Positions 7,508 to 16,708 of a stretch of 64,000 bases of DNA are shown in pieces. Made by a program: the position numbers and the translations under genes. A model generated the notes under the pieces. It worked only from the letters and a program-made list of their open reading frames with translations, did not search any database and was not told the DNA's origin. The stretch is from CAYJBH01 sp964368815 (GTDB taxonomy: Bacteria; Bacillota; Clostridia; Oscillospirales; Ruminococcaceae). Position 1 is the stretch's first letter, and each line of letters begins with the position of its first letter. Location: assembly GCA_964368815.1 (NCBI GenBank), contig CAYJDA010000011.1:1-64000 (forward strand), given 5' to 3'.

Positions 7508-9593
7508 TTTTTCTCTCCTTATCCTTTAATATTGATCGTGTTGACAGTCCTGTTAGTGCTATTGTTGAGGCATTGTGTAACCATGCCGAGTTGTTAGCCG
7601 TTATTACACCAAAAATACCGAGGCCTATCAGCGCGGCATTAAAGCCTACTATAAATCGATACTGGCGATAAATTTTTTCCATCATACCGACAGCGAGTTG
7701 CCTGGCTTTAATTATCTTTGTGAGCTCATCCGACATAATTGATATGTCGGCAACCTCTCTTGCAATGTCAGAAGAACCATTTAGAGTCAGTGCTACATCA
7801 GCACAGGATAGCGCCGGGGTGTCGTTTATTCCGTCACCCACCATCAGAACGGTTTTGCCGCTTGACTTCAATTCTTCAATTATTTTCGCTTTGCCTTCAG
7901 GAAGAACAAGTGCATAGTAACCATTAAGTCCGAGTGCTTCACTTGTATATCTTGCACTACCCTCACTGTCGCCGGTTATCATAATAACTTCCTTAATTCC
8001 CTCGGAACGGAGCATCTCTATCGTTCTTTTCGCATCCTCCCTCGGCGGATCATTGACACAGATAATACCTACAAGTTCATTGTCTATCGCAAGATACACT
8101 GCACTGTCTGGTCCAATCTCCTGCTCATCTATCTGTGGATAGACAATTTTTTCGTCCTCAAAAACAAAATGTTTACTGCCGATTACAGCCTTACGGCCGT
8201 TGTACATACTAACAAGACCGTGTGCAACAACATACTCTACCTTGCCGTGATCTTCCGGGTGGTGAAGGCCTTTTTGCTTTGCCTCAGCAACTATTGCTGC
8301 GGCAACACTGTGTGGGAAATGTTCCTCAAGGCAGGCAGCAATACGTAGGATGATATCATTGGAATACCGTTCATTTACTGATATTACCTTAGATACCTTT
8401 GGCACAGCGTTTGTTAGCGTTCCGGTTTTATCAAATACTACCGTGTCTACCTTAGACAGCTTTTCTAAAAATTTACCGCCCTTAATAAGCAAATCCTGTT
8501 GAACACCCTCTTTGAGTGCAGAAATTATGGTTATGGGGGTGGTAAGCTTTATCGCACAGGAAAAATCAACCATCAACACCGACAAAGCACGGGAAATATT
8601 ACGTGTAAGGATAAGGGTAGCTAAAAACAATCCGAAACTAAGCGGAACAATATCATCGGCAAGGCGTTCCGAACGCCCCTGAACATTAGCTTTTTCCTTT
8701 TCGCCATTGTCTATCAGACCAATTATTTTAGCTATGCGTGAATCGTTTTTCAGGCTCATAACCTCAACATCGATTTCACCATCCTCTAATACAGTTCCGG
8801 CAAAGACAGTTGCTTCAACACTTTTGTGTACCGGAATAGGTTCCCCGGTCATAGTTGCCTCGTTTATCAGTGCATCACCTGCAATAATATTACCATCAAC
8901 GGGTATCATACTGCCCTTGCGGACACGCAGAACGTCGCCAACCTTGATATCGTTTAGCTTAACCGAGACCTCAATACCGTCACGCACCAACCAGACACTG
9001 TCGACATTTATGGCAAGACTCTGGGCGAGTGCATTTTTTGCACGAGCGTTGGAGTAGTTCATAAGTATGTCGGATAGGTTAAGCAAAAACATGGTGGTGG
9101 ATGCGGTAGAAAAGTTTCCGCAACACAGCGAAATTAAAATAGCAGTGGCATCCAAAACCTCAACATTTAACCGCTTTTTAAGCAGTGCATACAGTCCAAG
9201 CCTGATAAATTTTATCGACCTGTAAATTACGTAAACCCGATGAATAGCTGTTGGCATTAACAGGTAACGCAAAATATGTTTTGTGATATGCCATACCATC
9301 TTATGTTTAAACTCTTTATCGAGAATAGCCGCTTTTTGTTGCTCGCTGGGGCTTATCTGCGGTATTGTTTTAATCGACAAATCATCAAATGTGTTAAGTA
9401 ATTTCTCTTTTATCGTTGCATCACTATATTCAACAAGCACTGAGCCGTTATTTTCGTTTGCCTCAACATTTTTCACACCATGAAAAGAAAGGAGCAGTTC
9501 GGTTAACCCATAACACTGCTCCCTATTTAATATGTATTTTCCAAACCTTATCCTAAGACGTCCTGCATTGTCGCATACAATTTTGTATTTCAT
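7494..9593 (-). CDS. P1B-type heavy-metal-translocating ATPase with noncanonical metal site
   Basis: 699 residues. An N-terminal HMA-like domain without a CxxC pair is followed by transmembrane segments from about residue 105. The actuator TGEP is at about 249-252, the phosphorylation motif DKTGT at about 388-392 (D388), the HP dipeptide of P1B ATPases near 427, and the hinge GDGINDTPAL near 586. The membrane metal site, normally CPC, reads SCAIKLTTP (about 345-353), so only one Cys is left and the Pro is displaced. This points away from the Cu/Zn/Cd subgroups. Operon mates (DUF6110, flavodoxin, DUF2325, DUF3793) suggest iron or manganese efflux, as inference. Confidence 0.88.
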   Translation of the reverse strand: MKYKIVCDNAGRLRIRFGKYILNREQCYGLTELLLSFHGVKNVEANENNGSVLVEYSDATIKEKLLNTFDDLSIKTIPQISPSEQQKAAILDKEFKHKMVWHITKHILRYLLMPTAIHRVYVIYRSIKFIRLGLYALLKKRLNVEVLDATAILISLCCGNFSTASTTMFLLNLSDILMNYSNARAKNALAQSLAINVDSVWLVRDGIEVSVKLNDIKVGDVLRVRKGSMIPVDGNIIAGDALINEATMTGEPIPVHKSVEATVFAGTVLEDGEIDVEVMSLKNDSRIAKIIGLIDNGEKEKANVQGRSERLADDIVPLSFGLFLATLILTRNISRALSVLMVDFSCAIKLTTPITIISALKEGVQQDLLIKGGKFLEKLSKVDTVVFDKTGTLTNAVPKVSKVISVNERYSNDIILRIAACLEEHFPHSVAAAIVAEAKQKGLHHPEDHGKVEYVVAHGLVSMYNGRKAVIGSKHFVFEDEKIVYPQIDEQEIGPDSAVYLAIDNELVGIICVNDPPREDAKRTIEMLRSEGIKEVIMITGDSEGSARYTSEALGLNGYYALVLPEGKAKIIEELKSSGKTVLMVGDGINDTPALSCADVALTLNGSSDIAREVADISIMSDELTKIIKARQLAVGMMEKIYRQYRFIVGFNAALIGLGIFGVITANNSAWLHNASTIALTGLSTRSILKDKERKNEET

Positions 9594-9608
9594 ATGCTAT
9601 CCTGTTTC

Positions 9609-9848
9609 CTATTTTGCACTCTCACAGTCGGTCTTTGCCACCGCTTTAGCTTCGTTACATATATCATCTGCCTCTTCGCGGATATTTGCTACTTCCTCTA
9701 CTATACAGTCCTTAACCGTGATACCCTTAGCTAGGCCTTTTACTGCAAGATCATGTGCTTTTTTTGTGCGTAAAAAGGTGATAACCGCCGCTCCAGCAAT
9801 AGCACCGAGAGCAAAAATAATGTTTTTTTCCTTATTAATCCACTGCAT
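9609..9848 (-). CDS. DUF6110-type small membrane-associated protein
   Basis: 79 residues: a short N-terminus, one hydrophobic segment (FALGAIAGAAVITFL), then a long helical, acidic and Cys-containing tail. It resembles DUF6110 proteins, which in Clostridia are often encoded just upstream of heavy-metal P-type ATPases, as here with a 15-nt gap. AAAGGAGGTG precedes the ATG. The function is unknown; a chaperone or regulator of the ATPase is plausible. Confidence 0.7.
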   Translation of the reverse strand: MQWINKEKNIIFALGAIAGAAVITFLRTKKAHDLAVKGLAKGITVKDCIVEEVANIREEADDICNEAKAVAKTDCESAK

Positions 9849-9911
9849 AACTGCACCTCCTTTATTTTATGGATTTTTAATTATAGCATCATTGAAGTAA
9901 TAATCTCTACC

Positions 9912-10250
9912 CTAAAACGACACATTTTTGCATTTCATGCGATAATCTGTAGGGGTTAATCCAAACCGTCTTTTAAAATCTTGCGAAAATTTTGACGTGT
10001 TAACATAGCCTAAAGCATGTGCAATTTCGCTTATACTTGTATCGGTAATCCTTAAAAGGGTATGCCCTTTTTTTAGCTTAACTGTTTTTATATACCTTTT
10101 TGGTGGCATACCAAAATATTTATTATACAAGTTGCGAAGATAGGTCTCAGAGACATATACTATCTCTGAAACCTTTCTTTCGGTAATGGTGCTTTCGAGC
10201 AAAAGCTTCCTTGACACCATCAATATTTTTCTTGTAGCCTCATCGACCAC
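9912..10250 (-). CDS. AraC-type DNA-binding domain protein (no sensory domain)
   Basis: 112 residues made almost entirely of the double helix-turn-helix AraC domain: VSEIVYVSETYLRNLY in the first HTH and ISEIAHALGYVNTSKF in the second, ending FGLTPTDYR. Full-length AraC regulators are about 250-300 residues, so the ligand domain is missing. It starts at GTG 3 nt after the flavodoxin stop with no obvious ribosome site, suggesting translational coupling. An internal ATG at residue 11 is an alternative. It may control this metal-linked operon. Confidence 0.75.
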   Translation of the reverse strand: MVDEATRKILMVSRKLLLESTITERKVSEIVYVSETYLRNLYNKYFGMPPKRYIKTVKLKKGHTLLRITDTSISEIAHALGYVNTSKFSQDFKRRFGLTPTDYRMKCKNVSF

Positions 10251-10253
10251 TAT

Positions 10254-10661
10254 TTATACCAATTTTTCGCCGAGGGCAACACAGGCTGCTTCTGCATCTG
10301 CATCCGGAGTTTCGTTGCAGATATACGTATCAACAACACTGCCTGCCTCTTCTTCCCAGTTACGCATCCATTCGCCGTCACCCCATCCGTATGAGCCGAA
10401 CAGCACTACTTTTTTGTCCGAAATATCGTCCTTAATTTCATCCCACATAGGCTGAAACTCAGATTCTTCTAATACCTCTGCGCCCATAGATGAACAACCA
10501 AGTGCTAATGCAGAATAGTCTGCAAGTTTACTCTTATTAAACTCTGATGCGGTAAATAAATCAACCTCTGCACCTTTAGCCTTCGCACCCTCTACAACCT
10601 TGTTTGCCATAATCTCTGTGTTGCCAGTGCCGCTCCAATAAACAACTGCTATCTTTTCCAT
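10254..10661 (-). CDS. Short-chain flavodoxin
   Basis: 135 residues, right for a short-chain flavodoxin. The FMN phosphate-binding loop YWSGTGNTE is at residues 9-17 and the second FMN loop region GSYGWGDGEWM near 93-103. It is a low-potential soluble electron carrier that commonly replaces ferredoxin when iron is scarce. AGGGAGAA precedes the ATG. Neighbours are DUF3793 and DUF2325 genes and a metal ATPase downstream of a palindrome-bearing promoter, consistent with metal-dependent control. Confidence 0.92.
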   Translation of the reverse strand: MEKIAVVYWSGTGNTEIMANKVVEGAKAKGAEVDLFTASEFNKSKLADYSALALGCSSMGAEVLEESEFQPMWDEIKDDISDKKVVLFGSYGWGDGEWMRNWEEEAGSVVDTYICNETPDADAEAACVALGEKLV

Positions 10662-10691
10662 AATATGATTCTCCCTATGTTAGTTATGTTA

Positions 10692-11240
10692 TTAACCGGC
10701 TACCGTAAGCCGGGTAATATCTGTGTTATGTAATAGTCTTTCGCAATAAACCTTTGTGCATTTTTTGTATAGTTTAAATATTCGCTGTGCACTCTCTTCA
10801 TCGGTGTAAACTTTCCAACATCCTACAGCCTTATAATTTTGTCCTTTATTGGCAATAAAGGCGATTACATCAGGCAGTGGATAGCTTAAAAACACACCAA
10901 TTTCGTGCGGAAAATCTTGTTTCGACAAATTTTCTGTAAGGGTTGCAAGGCATTCGACAAGTGAAAAGCCATCGTATCCGAAACAGTATAAAAAATTACG
11001 CACCTCATCCTGCTGCAGTAGTTGTTCTAATTTTTGCTTACGATAAACATATATAAGTGCACTTCCCTTTTTTAATCGTAAAACCGCAAAATACACTCCT
11101 TTACCATTCAACATTTTGTTAAACGTTGCTACAGCGCTAAATATTTCTTGCAAATTAGTATATTTACAGCAAAAAAGGTTACCGAGTTTTAACCCTGCAA
11201 GGGTGGGGGCACAGTGTCGAACTACCGTTTCTACCGACAT
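10692..11240 (-). CDS. DUF3793 family protein
   Basis: 182 residues. Recognised by the N-terminal CAPTLAGLKLGNLF segment, the LRLKKGSALIYVYRK strand and the FPHEIGVFLSYPLPDV motif of DUF3793. The biochemical role is unknown. In Clostridia the family is frequently beside flavodoxin and iron- or metal-transport genes, as here. GGGAG lies before the ATG. Confidence 0.8.
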   Translation of the reverse strand: MSVETVVRHCAPTLAGLKLGNLFCCKYTNLQEIFSAVATFNKMLNGKGVYFAVLRLKKGSALIYVYRKQKLEQLLQQDEVRNFLYCFGYDGFSLVECLATLTENLSKQDFPHEIGVFLSYPLPDVIAFIANKGQNYKAVGCWKVYTDEESAQRIFKLYKKCTKVYCERLLHNTDITRLTVAG

Positions 11241-11249
11241 ATCAACTCC

Positions 11250-11528
11250 CTACGAAACATGTGTGCTCAATATTTCTTTAAGCGATGCCATGGAACTGGA
11301 GTGAGAACGAACTATAACTGATTTATCGGCATTAACTGATGACAAAGCCATATGAATCATCTTGTGTGAAACGGTATTGGTAAATAAGATTACCATGTCG
11401 GGACTGCCAATTTTATTTTTTATGCCCTGCGGTGTGGTAAAAACCTTTGCTTTGCAACGATAATCTTTACATAGGTCTTTGTACATACGCTCCATTCGCT
11501 CGTTTCCACCAATTATTGCAATACTCAT
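11250..11528 (-). CDS. DUF2325 domain protein
   Basis: 92 residues from the ATG 6 nt after AAAAGGAG. SIAIIGGNERMERMY at the N-terminus and the FTNTVSHKMI segment are typical of DUF2325, a small Rossmann-like domain of unknown function. It is the first gene of the metal-linked operon, with a 9-nt gap to DUF3793. Confidence 0.78.
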   Translation of the reverse strand: MSIAIIGGNERMERMYKDLCKDYRCKAKVFTTPQGIKNKIGSPDMVILFTNTVSHKMIHMALSSVNADKSVIVRSHSSSMASLKEILSTHVS

Positions 11529-11552
11529 AATCATCTCCTTTTCAGCATAAAC

Positions 11553-11607
11553 GTTAGCTTTAACTAACTTGTTTTGCAAATTATACGGTTAGTTAAAGCT
11601 AACCGTA
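11553..11607. promoter_or_regulatory. Two palindromic operators of the metal-linked operon
   Basis: Site 1 (11584-11607) is a palindrome with 9-bp arms, TACGGTTAG and CTAACCGTA, around TTAAAG. Site 2 (11553-11568) is its core GTTAGCTTTAACTAAC in the opposite orientation. Site 1 covers the predicted transcription start and site 2 lies in the leader. The GGTTAG/CTAACC halves resemble DtxR/IdeR/MntR boxes, although the half-site spacing is not the classic one. Repression by a metal-bound regulator is inferred. Confidence 0.65.
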
Positions 11608-11612
11608 TTTTC

Positions 11613-11641
11613 AGTATATACTATATTACTGATTATGTCAA
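11613..11641 (-). promoter_or_regulatory. Sigma-A promoter of the DUF2325-DUF3793-flavodoxin-ATPase operon
   Basis: On the minus strand the -35 is TTGACA (11636-11641), then a 17-nt spacer and -10 TATACT (11613-11618). The expected start is near 11606, inside operator site 1. Confidence 0.8.
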
Positions 11642-11734
11642 GAGTTTTTTTAATATTTTACTATATACTTTATATATTTTTATGATGGTTGATATAGGAG
11701 CTATCAGGTTCCTAACCAAGCGCAGAATCATCTG

Positions 11735-13702
11735 CTATTCAAGTCTGAACAGTGTAAGTTTCGGAGGCTGTATTGTTTTTGAAAAATCACTTTCCGTTAA
11801 GCATGAGTAATACAAGTCGTACCTATAATCTTTCAAAATATCCGCTATTGCATCATAAAGATAATCATTTTCGAATATCAACTTTGTTACGAATGGACTG
11901 TATCGTGTATCGATTTGCGAAAGCAGATCTTCCCGCATGTCTTCAAGTGTTTTTTCGTTTGCATAACTACGTCCTACATTATCGGTCGCAGCATCAATCG
12001 AGTCTGCAATTGATATTATATCAATAATTACCTTAACAGGTGAGGCCAGATTGTCAAAGTTTTGCGGATACCCAAACTTACCGTTATAACTTTTGTGATG
12101 TCCGAGGGCTATATCAGTGATACAGGAAAATAGTTCATTATTTTTGTAAAATTGAATGCTTGTAGCACTTTGAAGAGTTTCAAAACTAAGGGTATCAACA
12201 ACGGTGGTCTGCTCCTTTTTAATAAAATCTTTAGCTTTATCAGAATGCTGCTGGATCATCTCAAACTCTTTATCGGTTAATTTGCGTGCATAAAAAGAGA
12301 CCATATGAGAATAAACAATTTTACCTATATCGTGCATTAATCCCGAAAGCCAAACAAAGAGTTGAAGCTCTTCGATGCGTTTTGGTACATCTTGAATACA
12401 ATTAACACCCGGTATGCCCACCAGTTCTTCGGGGTAAAATTTCGCTATATACTCAACTATAACACATGATATTTTTGCAACCATAACGGAGTGGACATAT
12501 GTTGGAGGGTGTCTAAAAACTGTTAACGACAACAGTAACTTTAAATAAACATAATCATCAAATATATGGTGAGATCCTATTGCAAAGTTTGTTAGCATGG
12601 TTGTAACATAGGAGCGAGACACATCATCAGGTATGTGCATCACATAGTCGAAAACATCTTTTTCCACCTGTTGTGCTAACTTTAGCTTATAATCATCAGA
12701 AAATTCATTGGGAGAAACATAGCCGAGATAATGCAAAAACAAAGCAGCCACATGAAGTTTTTTGTAAAGGTCATCATAGCTGTAGTCATCGTCGGCCTGT
12801 TTATATACATCATACAGAAAATCTATAAGTTCGTGAACACTTATCATGCCATTGTAGTATCTAGCGGCATTATAAAAATAAAGATATTTGACCTCCGCTG
12901 ATGTGAAATCATTATTCTCAATTACATTATTTTGCAGGTAACATTTGTGAAGTCGATCGGCTGAACTAAAAAGGCGTTTTAAATGTTCTGTAGTAATTGT
13001 ATCTTTTCTTGTGCTGGAGCGCAAAGTAGTTATAGTGTTGGAGCATAGATTTTCGTGTAAATTATGAAAATAGGCATCCCACGGGAAATCGGGGTCTACC
13101 TTTTTGGCAGTGTTGTTCCAAAAATCGCGAGCCCTATCGTATCTTCGATAGGTTTCAACAATATTTAAATCCGAAACACTTATATAAGAATTACCATAAG
13201 CTCTAACAATAAGATTGCGTGTTTCCTTATCAAACTGCTCATATCGATCACTATATTCAATCACACAGTCATAACTTGCCGACATTTCCTCTCTAAACAA
13301 TGTTTTATCAAGGTAAAACAAGGCCAGGCCTTTAAAAAACATATTTTTTATATACATTTCATCATTGCCTATGGAAGAAGCATATTTTACAAGTGCACAT
13401 CTGATATCAAACGAAAGACCGGTATCCACACTTTCTTTATAACCGGACAACCGTTCGGCAAACTCCTGCAACTGCATTGCGGTTTTGTGTGACATCTGTT
13501 CAGGATTTTTTAGATTTGGTGTAATATACTTTGCAATTATTTCATTTGTTTCGGCAATAATTGTGCGAATAACAATACCCCGCTTCTCCAAAACAGCCCT
13601 TACGTTTTCACGTGTGATATCTTTTTTTTCGGAAAACTGTTTTGATGCAAGCTCGGTAAATTGCAGTTCGTTATTAATTATTATATCGAAAAACTTTTTC
13701 AT
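11735..13702 (-). CDS. HD-GYP-like phosphohydrolase domain protein
   Basis: 655 residues from the ATG preceded by AGGA; an in-frame TTG at 13741 lacks this. The first roughly 420 residues form a helical region of unrecognised type. The C-terminal third is HD-GYP-like: LMHDIGKIVYSH with the HD pair, LTDKEFEMIQQHS, ALGHHKSYNGKFGYP (a variant of the HHExxDGxGYP motif) and ISIADSIDAATDNVGRSY. The family usually hydrolyses cyclic di-GMP or a similar dinucleotide. The variant GYP motif leaves activity uncertain. It has its own promoter overlapping the end of the oligopeptidase gene. Confidence 0.8.
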   Translation of the reverse strand: MKKFFDIIINNELQFTELASKQFSEKKDITRENVRAVLEKRGIVIRTIIAETNEIIAKYITPNLKNPEQMSHKTAMQLQEFAERLSGYKESVDTGLSFDIRCALVKYASSIGNDEMYIKNMFFKGLALFYLDKTLFREEMSASYDCVIEYSDRYEQFDKETRNLIVRAYGNSYISVSDLNIVETYRRYDRARDFWNNTAKKVDPDFPWDAYFHNLHENLCSNTITTLRSSTRKDTITTEHLKRLFSSADRLHKCYLQNNVIENNDFTSAEVKYLYFYNAARYYNGMISVHELIDFLYDVYKQADDDYSYDDLYKKLHVAALFLHYLGYVSPNEFSDDYKLKLAQQVEKDVFDYVMHIPDDVSRSYVTTMLTNFAIGSHHIFDDYVYLKLLLSLTVFRHPPTYVHSVMVAKISCVIVEYIAKFYPEELVGIPGVNCIQDVPKRIEELQLFVWLSGLMHDIGKIVYSHMVSFYARKLTDKEFEMIQQHSDKAKDFIKKEQTTVVDTLSFETLQSATSIQFYKNNELFSCITDIALGHHKSYNGKFGYPQNFDNLASPVKVIIDIISIADSIDAATDNVGRSYANEKTLEDMREDLLSQIDTRYSPFVTKLIFENDYLYDAIADILKDYRYDLYYSCLTESDFSKTIQPPKLTLFRLE

Positions 13703-13782
13703 TAATTCCTGTGAGTGTAAAACAAATCGGTAAGGTAACAAAATGCTAAACCCAGATTAGCTTCTAATTATCTTCTTTAATA

Positions 13783-13811
13783 ATTATATTACATTGTAAT
13801 AGTTTTTGCAA
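13783..13811 (-). promoter_or_regulatory. Sigma-A promoter of the HD-GYP-like gene
   Basis: Minus-strand -35 TTGCAA (13806-13811), 17-nt spacer and -10 TATAAT (13783-13788), about 80 nt upstream of the ATG. Confidence 0.7.
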
Positions 13812-13814
13812 ATA

Positions 13815-15500
13815 CTATATTTCTATTTTATCCATCCATTTTACAAATTTTTTAACAACAGGCCCTAAGGCGCTTGGTTTTAGCGGAGACTGAAAGCCTA
13901 TTTCCTCCAAAAGATCACAATATGTTAGCTTATGAACGTTTTTAAGAAATTTATTGTATAGCGATAATGTTTTGGCATGATCGTCTATAGCGGCAAGGTG
14001 AAACTGTATTGCAACTATCTGCGACAGTGCATAATCAATATAGTAAAATGGGGATTTAAAGATATGCTGTTGCCGTTGCCATCCTGCACCCGCAGAATAA
14101 AAAGGTATATTCTCACCGGTAATATGAGGACGAAATTTCGACTCAATTTCCAACCACAGCTCATCACGCTGTTTAGGAGACAATTCGGGGTGTGCATATA
14201 TCTGCTCTTGAAATTCATCAACCTGACAGGCATATGTAATGAGAATAAGTGCATCTTCAGCGTGTGCGAGCATATATTTCTGTGAATTATCTTTAAAAAA
14301 CAACTCATACCATGGTGATGTTAAAAACTCCATTGCCATAGAACTGCTTTCGTTTATGTCCATAGAAGGTTCACTAAAATGCATACAATCATCTAAAGAA
14401 TTGATATATCTCGAATATGCATGCCCCGCTTCATGGGTAAAAACATTTACATCTGCTGCTGTATCATTAAAGTTTGCAAATATGAAAGGGTACTTATATT
14501 TTTCGAGATAAGTGCAAAAACCACCGGGCGATTTCCCTACCTTTGGATAGACATCCATCAACTCGTTATTGATCATCATTTCAATAAAATCTGCTGTTAA
14601 CGGTGACATCTCGTTAAACATTTTTTTGCCGGCTTTTATTAGTTCTTCACCGAATATTTGTGGTTTTGGCGAACCCTCACGAAAAGGCATGTTTAAGTCG
14701 TAGTATGCCAAACTGTCAACTCCGAGTCGCGACGAGCGTTTTTTATGTATCTGTGTTACAATCGGAACAATTTTGTGCAACACCTGCTCTTTAAAAATTT
14801 TAACATCATTTCGGTTATAGCAGTTGCGGCGCATACGAGCGTATCCTAACTCAACATAGTTTTCGAGTCCCAGTTTTTGCGCCTGCATAGTTCGATTTTT
14901 CACCAGGTCATCGAAAATGTTGTCGAGTTTGTCTTTAACACTGTTATAACACTCTCCCTCGGTAACAACTGCTTTTTTTCTTATATCTCTATCGATGCTT
15001 TCTTTGTATGGGATTAATAGTGAAAGCGGGAGAGTTTTTCCATCAAAATCTACCGAAAGTTTTGATATTGTTTCGGTGTATTTTATAACAAGCTCTCCTT
15101 CCTGCTTCATATAGTCAACTATTTCGGGACAAAAGGCCTTATTCATTAATTCGTTGTTAAGCATGGTAACATACCCTATATTTTCTGCTAGATTATCCTT
15201 AAAGGGACTTTTAAAGATTTCATCACGTAAGGTATGGTATTTTTCCGATATTAATGGGTTAATTTGTGAGAATTGGCGTAACTCATTTCGGTAAAACTTA
15301 TCATCCGTTCCAAGAAATGTATGTATACGAACCAAAACATGCTGAGTGCTATAATTAATGGATAGCTTTTCAATGTCCTTAAAAACTCTAAACTGTTGTT
15401 CCGCAGTTACTGCTTTTGAAAACTTATCGATAAGTAAATCATAATTATTTAGATGCATTTCAAAATTGGGTCTTTTGTATTCGATTTGCAAAAATTTCAT
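13815..15500 (-). CDS. pepF: M3 family oligoendopeptidase (PepF-type)
   Basis: 561 residues. The zinc site HEAGHAY (HExxH) is near residue 355, with the downstream Glu in the DINESSSMAMEFL region about 25 residues later, as in thimet/PepF metallopeptidases. It cleaves short peptides in the cytosol. Encoded after a full peptide ABC importer on the same strand, it probably degrades the imported peptides. The length is normal for the family. Confidence 0.9.
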   Translation of the reverse strand: MKFLQIEYKRPNFEMHLNNYDLLIDKFSKAVTAEQQFRVFKDIEKLSINYSTQHVLVRIHTFLGTDDKFYRNELRQFSQINPLISEKYHTLRDEIFKSPFKDNLAENIGYVTMLNNELMNKAFCPEIVDYMKQEGELVIKYTETISKLSVDFDGKTLPLSLLIPYKESIDRDIRKKAVVTEGECYNSVKDKLDNIFDDLVKNRTMQAQKLGLENYVELGYARMRRNCYNRNDVKIFKEQVLHKIVPIVTQIHKKRSSRLGVDSLAYYDLNMPFREGSPKPQIFGEELIKAGKKMFNEMSPLTADFIEMMINNELMDVYPKVGKSPGGFCTYLEKYKYPFIFANFNDTAADVNVFTHEAGHAYSRYINSLDDCMHFSEPSMDINESSSMAMEFLTSPWYELFFKDNSQKYMLAHAEDALILITYACQVDEFQEQIYAHPELSPKQRDELWLEIESKFRPHITGENIPFYSAGAGWQRQQHIFKSPFYYIDYALSQIVAIQFHLAAIDDHAKTLSLYNKFLKNVHKLTYCDLLEEIGFQSPLKPSALGPVVKKFVKWMDKIEI

Positions 15501-15511
15501 TTTTTATCCTT

Positions 15512-15715
15512 TTATATGCGTAATCCGAAGAGTAAAGCTATGCCTACATAAATAAGTGAAATTACTATTATAAGCGGTCCGAAGGTTAATAATGCGGCAA
15601 TAAGCATTGCTGCAAGGTCGCCTTTTTCTAAATTGATATTTTCATAGTGCTTGTCAAGCTCTTTTTCTGATTTCTTGTTATGCTTAAAGGAGAATAGTCT
15701 GTTTTGATGTTTCAT
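15512..15715 (-). CDS. Small membrane protein of the peptide-transport operon
   Basis: 67 residues. The first roughly 30 are charged (Lys/Glu/His-rich), then a hydrophobic region of about 35 residues (AAMLIAALLTFG and IVISLIYVGIALLFG) could make one or two membrane spans. It starts where the OppF-like gene stops and ends 11 nt before pepF. No family recognised. Confidence 0.65.
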   Translation of the reverse strand: MKHQNRLFSFKHNKKSEKELDKHYENINLEKGDLAAMLIAALLTFGPLIIVISLIYVGIALLFGLRI

Positions 15716-16708
15716 CTATTCCTCACCTTCAATAGACGGATAATGGCAAGCAACTAAATGTCCTTTATTTATCTCTTGCCAAAGTGGAGCTTTGTTTCTA
15801 CACATCTCGTCCGCTTTTTTGCATCTCGGATGAAATTTACAGCCGGACGGTGGATTAATTGGACTGGGTACATCACCAGGAAGTGGTGTTATGGATCTTT
15901 TTTTATCAATATTGGGTATTGAGTTTAAAAGTGCACAGGTGTAAGGATGACGCGGAGATTCAAACAACGTTTCTGTCCCGGCAAGCTCCACAATGCTTCC
16001 AAGATACATTACCGCGATACGGTCACAGATTAAACGAACGGTACCGAGATCGTGTGATATAAAAAGATATGTTAGATTGTTTTTTTCCTTTATGTCAAGC
16101 AGTAGATTAATTATTTGAGATTGTATCGAAACATCAAGTGTTGCTACCGACTCATCACAGACTAAAAACTTTGGGCTAAGTGCAAGGGCACGTGCAATTC
16201 CGATACGTTGCCGCTGACCTCCGGATAACTGGTGCGGATATCGATGAAGCATGAAATCTTGCAGCCCACATTTTTCCATTATAGATAGTGTATAACTTTC
16301 AAGCGCTTTTTCTCTACGTTTATATATTTTGTGTGCCAACAATGCTTCGCTAACGAGCTGACCAACCGTCATTTTTGGGTTTAACGAGGAGTATGGATCC
16401 TGAAAAACAATTTGCATTTCACGACGCAATCTGCGTAGTTCCTCTTTACTTAAACTATTAAGCATTTTCCCTTGAAAGCAGACACTACCTGAAGTTTGTC
16501 GATACAGTTGCAGTGTAACCCGACCAAGTGTGGACTTGCCGCATCCCGATTCACCAACAAGTCCAAGCGTTTCATTTTCATAAATGTCTAGGCTTACACC
16601 GTCAACTGCTTTAACAAATTGTTTCTTTTCAAAAAATGCAAAACTCTTTTTAACAGGGAAATGCATTTTAATATCATCGAGCGAAACAAGGATGTTTTTA
16701 CTGTTCAT
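15716..16708 (-). CDS. oppF: Oligopeptide ABC transporter ATP-binding protein, OppF-like
   Basis: 330 residues from the ATG preceded by AAAGGAG; the longer frame from 16804 has no ribosome site. Walker A GESGCGKST, signature LSGGQRQRIGIARAL, Walker B KFLVCDESVATLD and the switch His in FISHDLGT are all present. The C-terminal oligopeptide_HPY-type Cys region CKFHPRCKKADEMC marks the peptide/nickel subfamily. It overlaps the OppD-like gene by 11 nt. Confidence 0.92.
   Translation of the reverse strand: MNSKNILVSLDDIKMHFPVKKSFAFFEKKQFVKAVDGVSLDIYENETLGLVGESGCGKSTLGRVTLQLYRQTSGSVCFQGKMLNSLSKEELRRLRREMQIVFQDPYSSLNPKMTVGQLVSEALLAHKIYKRREKALESYTLSIMEKCGLQDFMLHRYPHQLSGGQRQRIGIARALALSPKFLVCDESVATLDVSIQSQIINLLLDIKEKNNLTYLFISHDLGTVRLICDRIAVMYLGSIVELAGTETLFESPRHPYTCALLNSIPNIDKKRSITPLPGDVPSPINPPSGCKFHPRCKKADEMCRNKAPLWQEINKGHLVACHYPSIEGEE

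Noticed and set aside
9532..9900. 122-codon + strand frame across the DUF6110 gene
   Set aside because: Antisense to DUF6110 and the ATPase start, no ribosome site and no recognisable domain.
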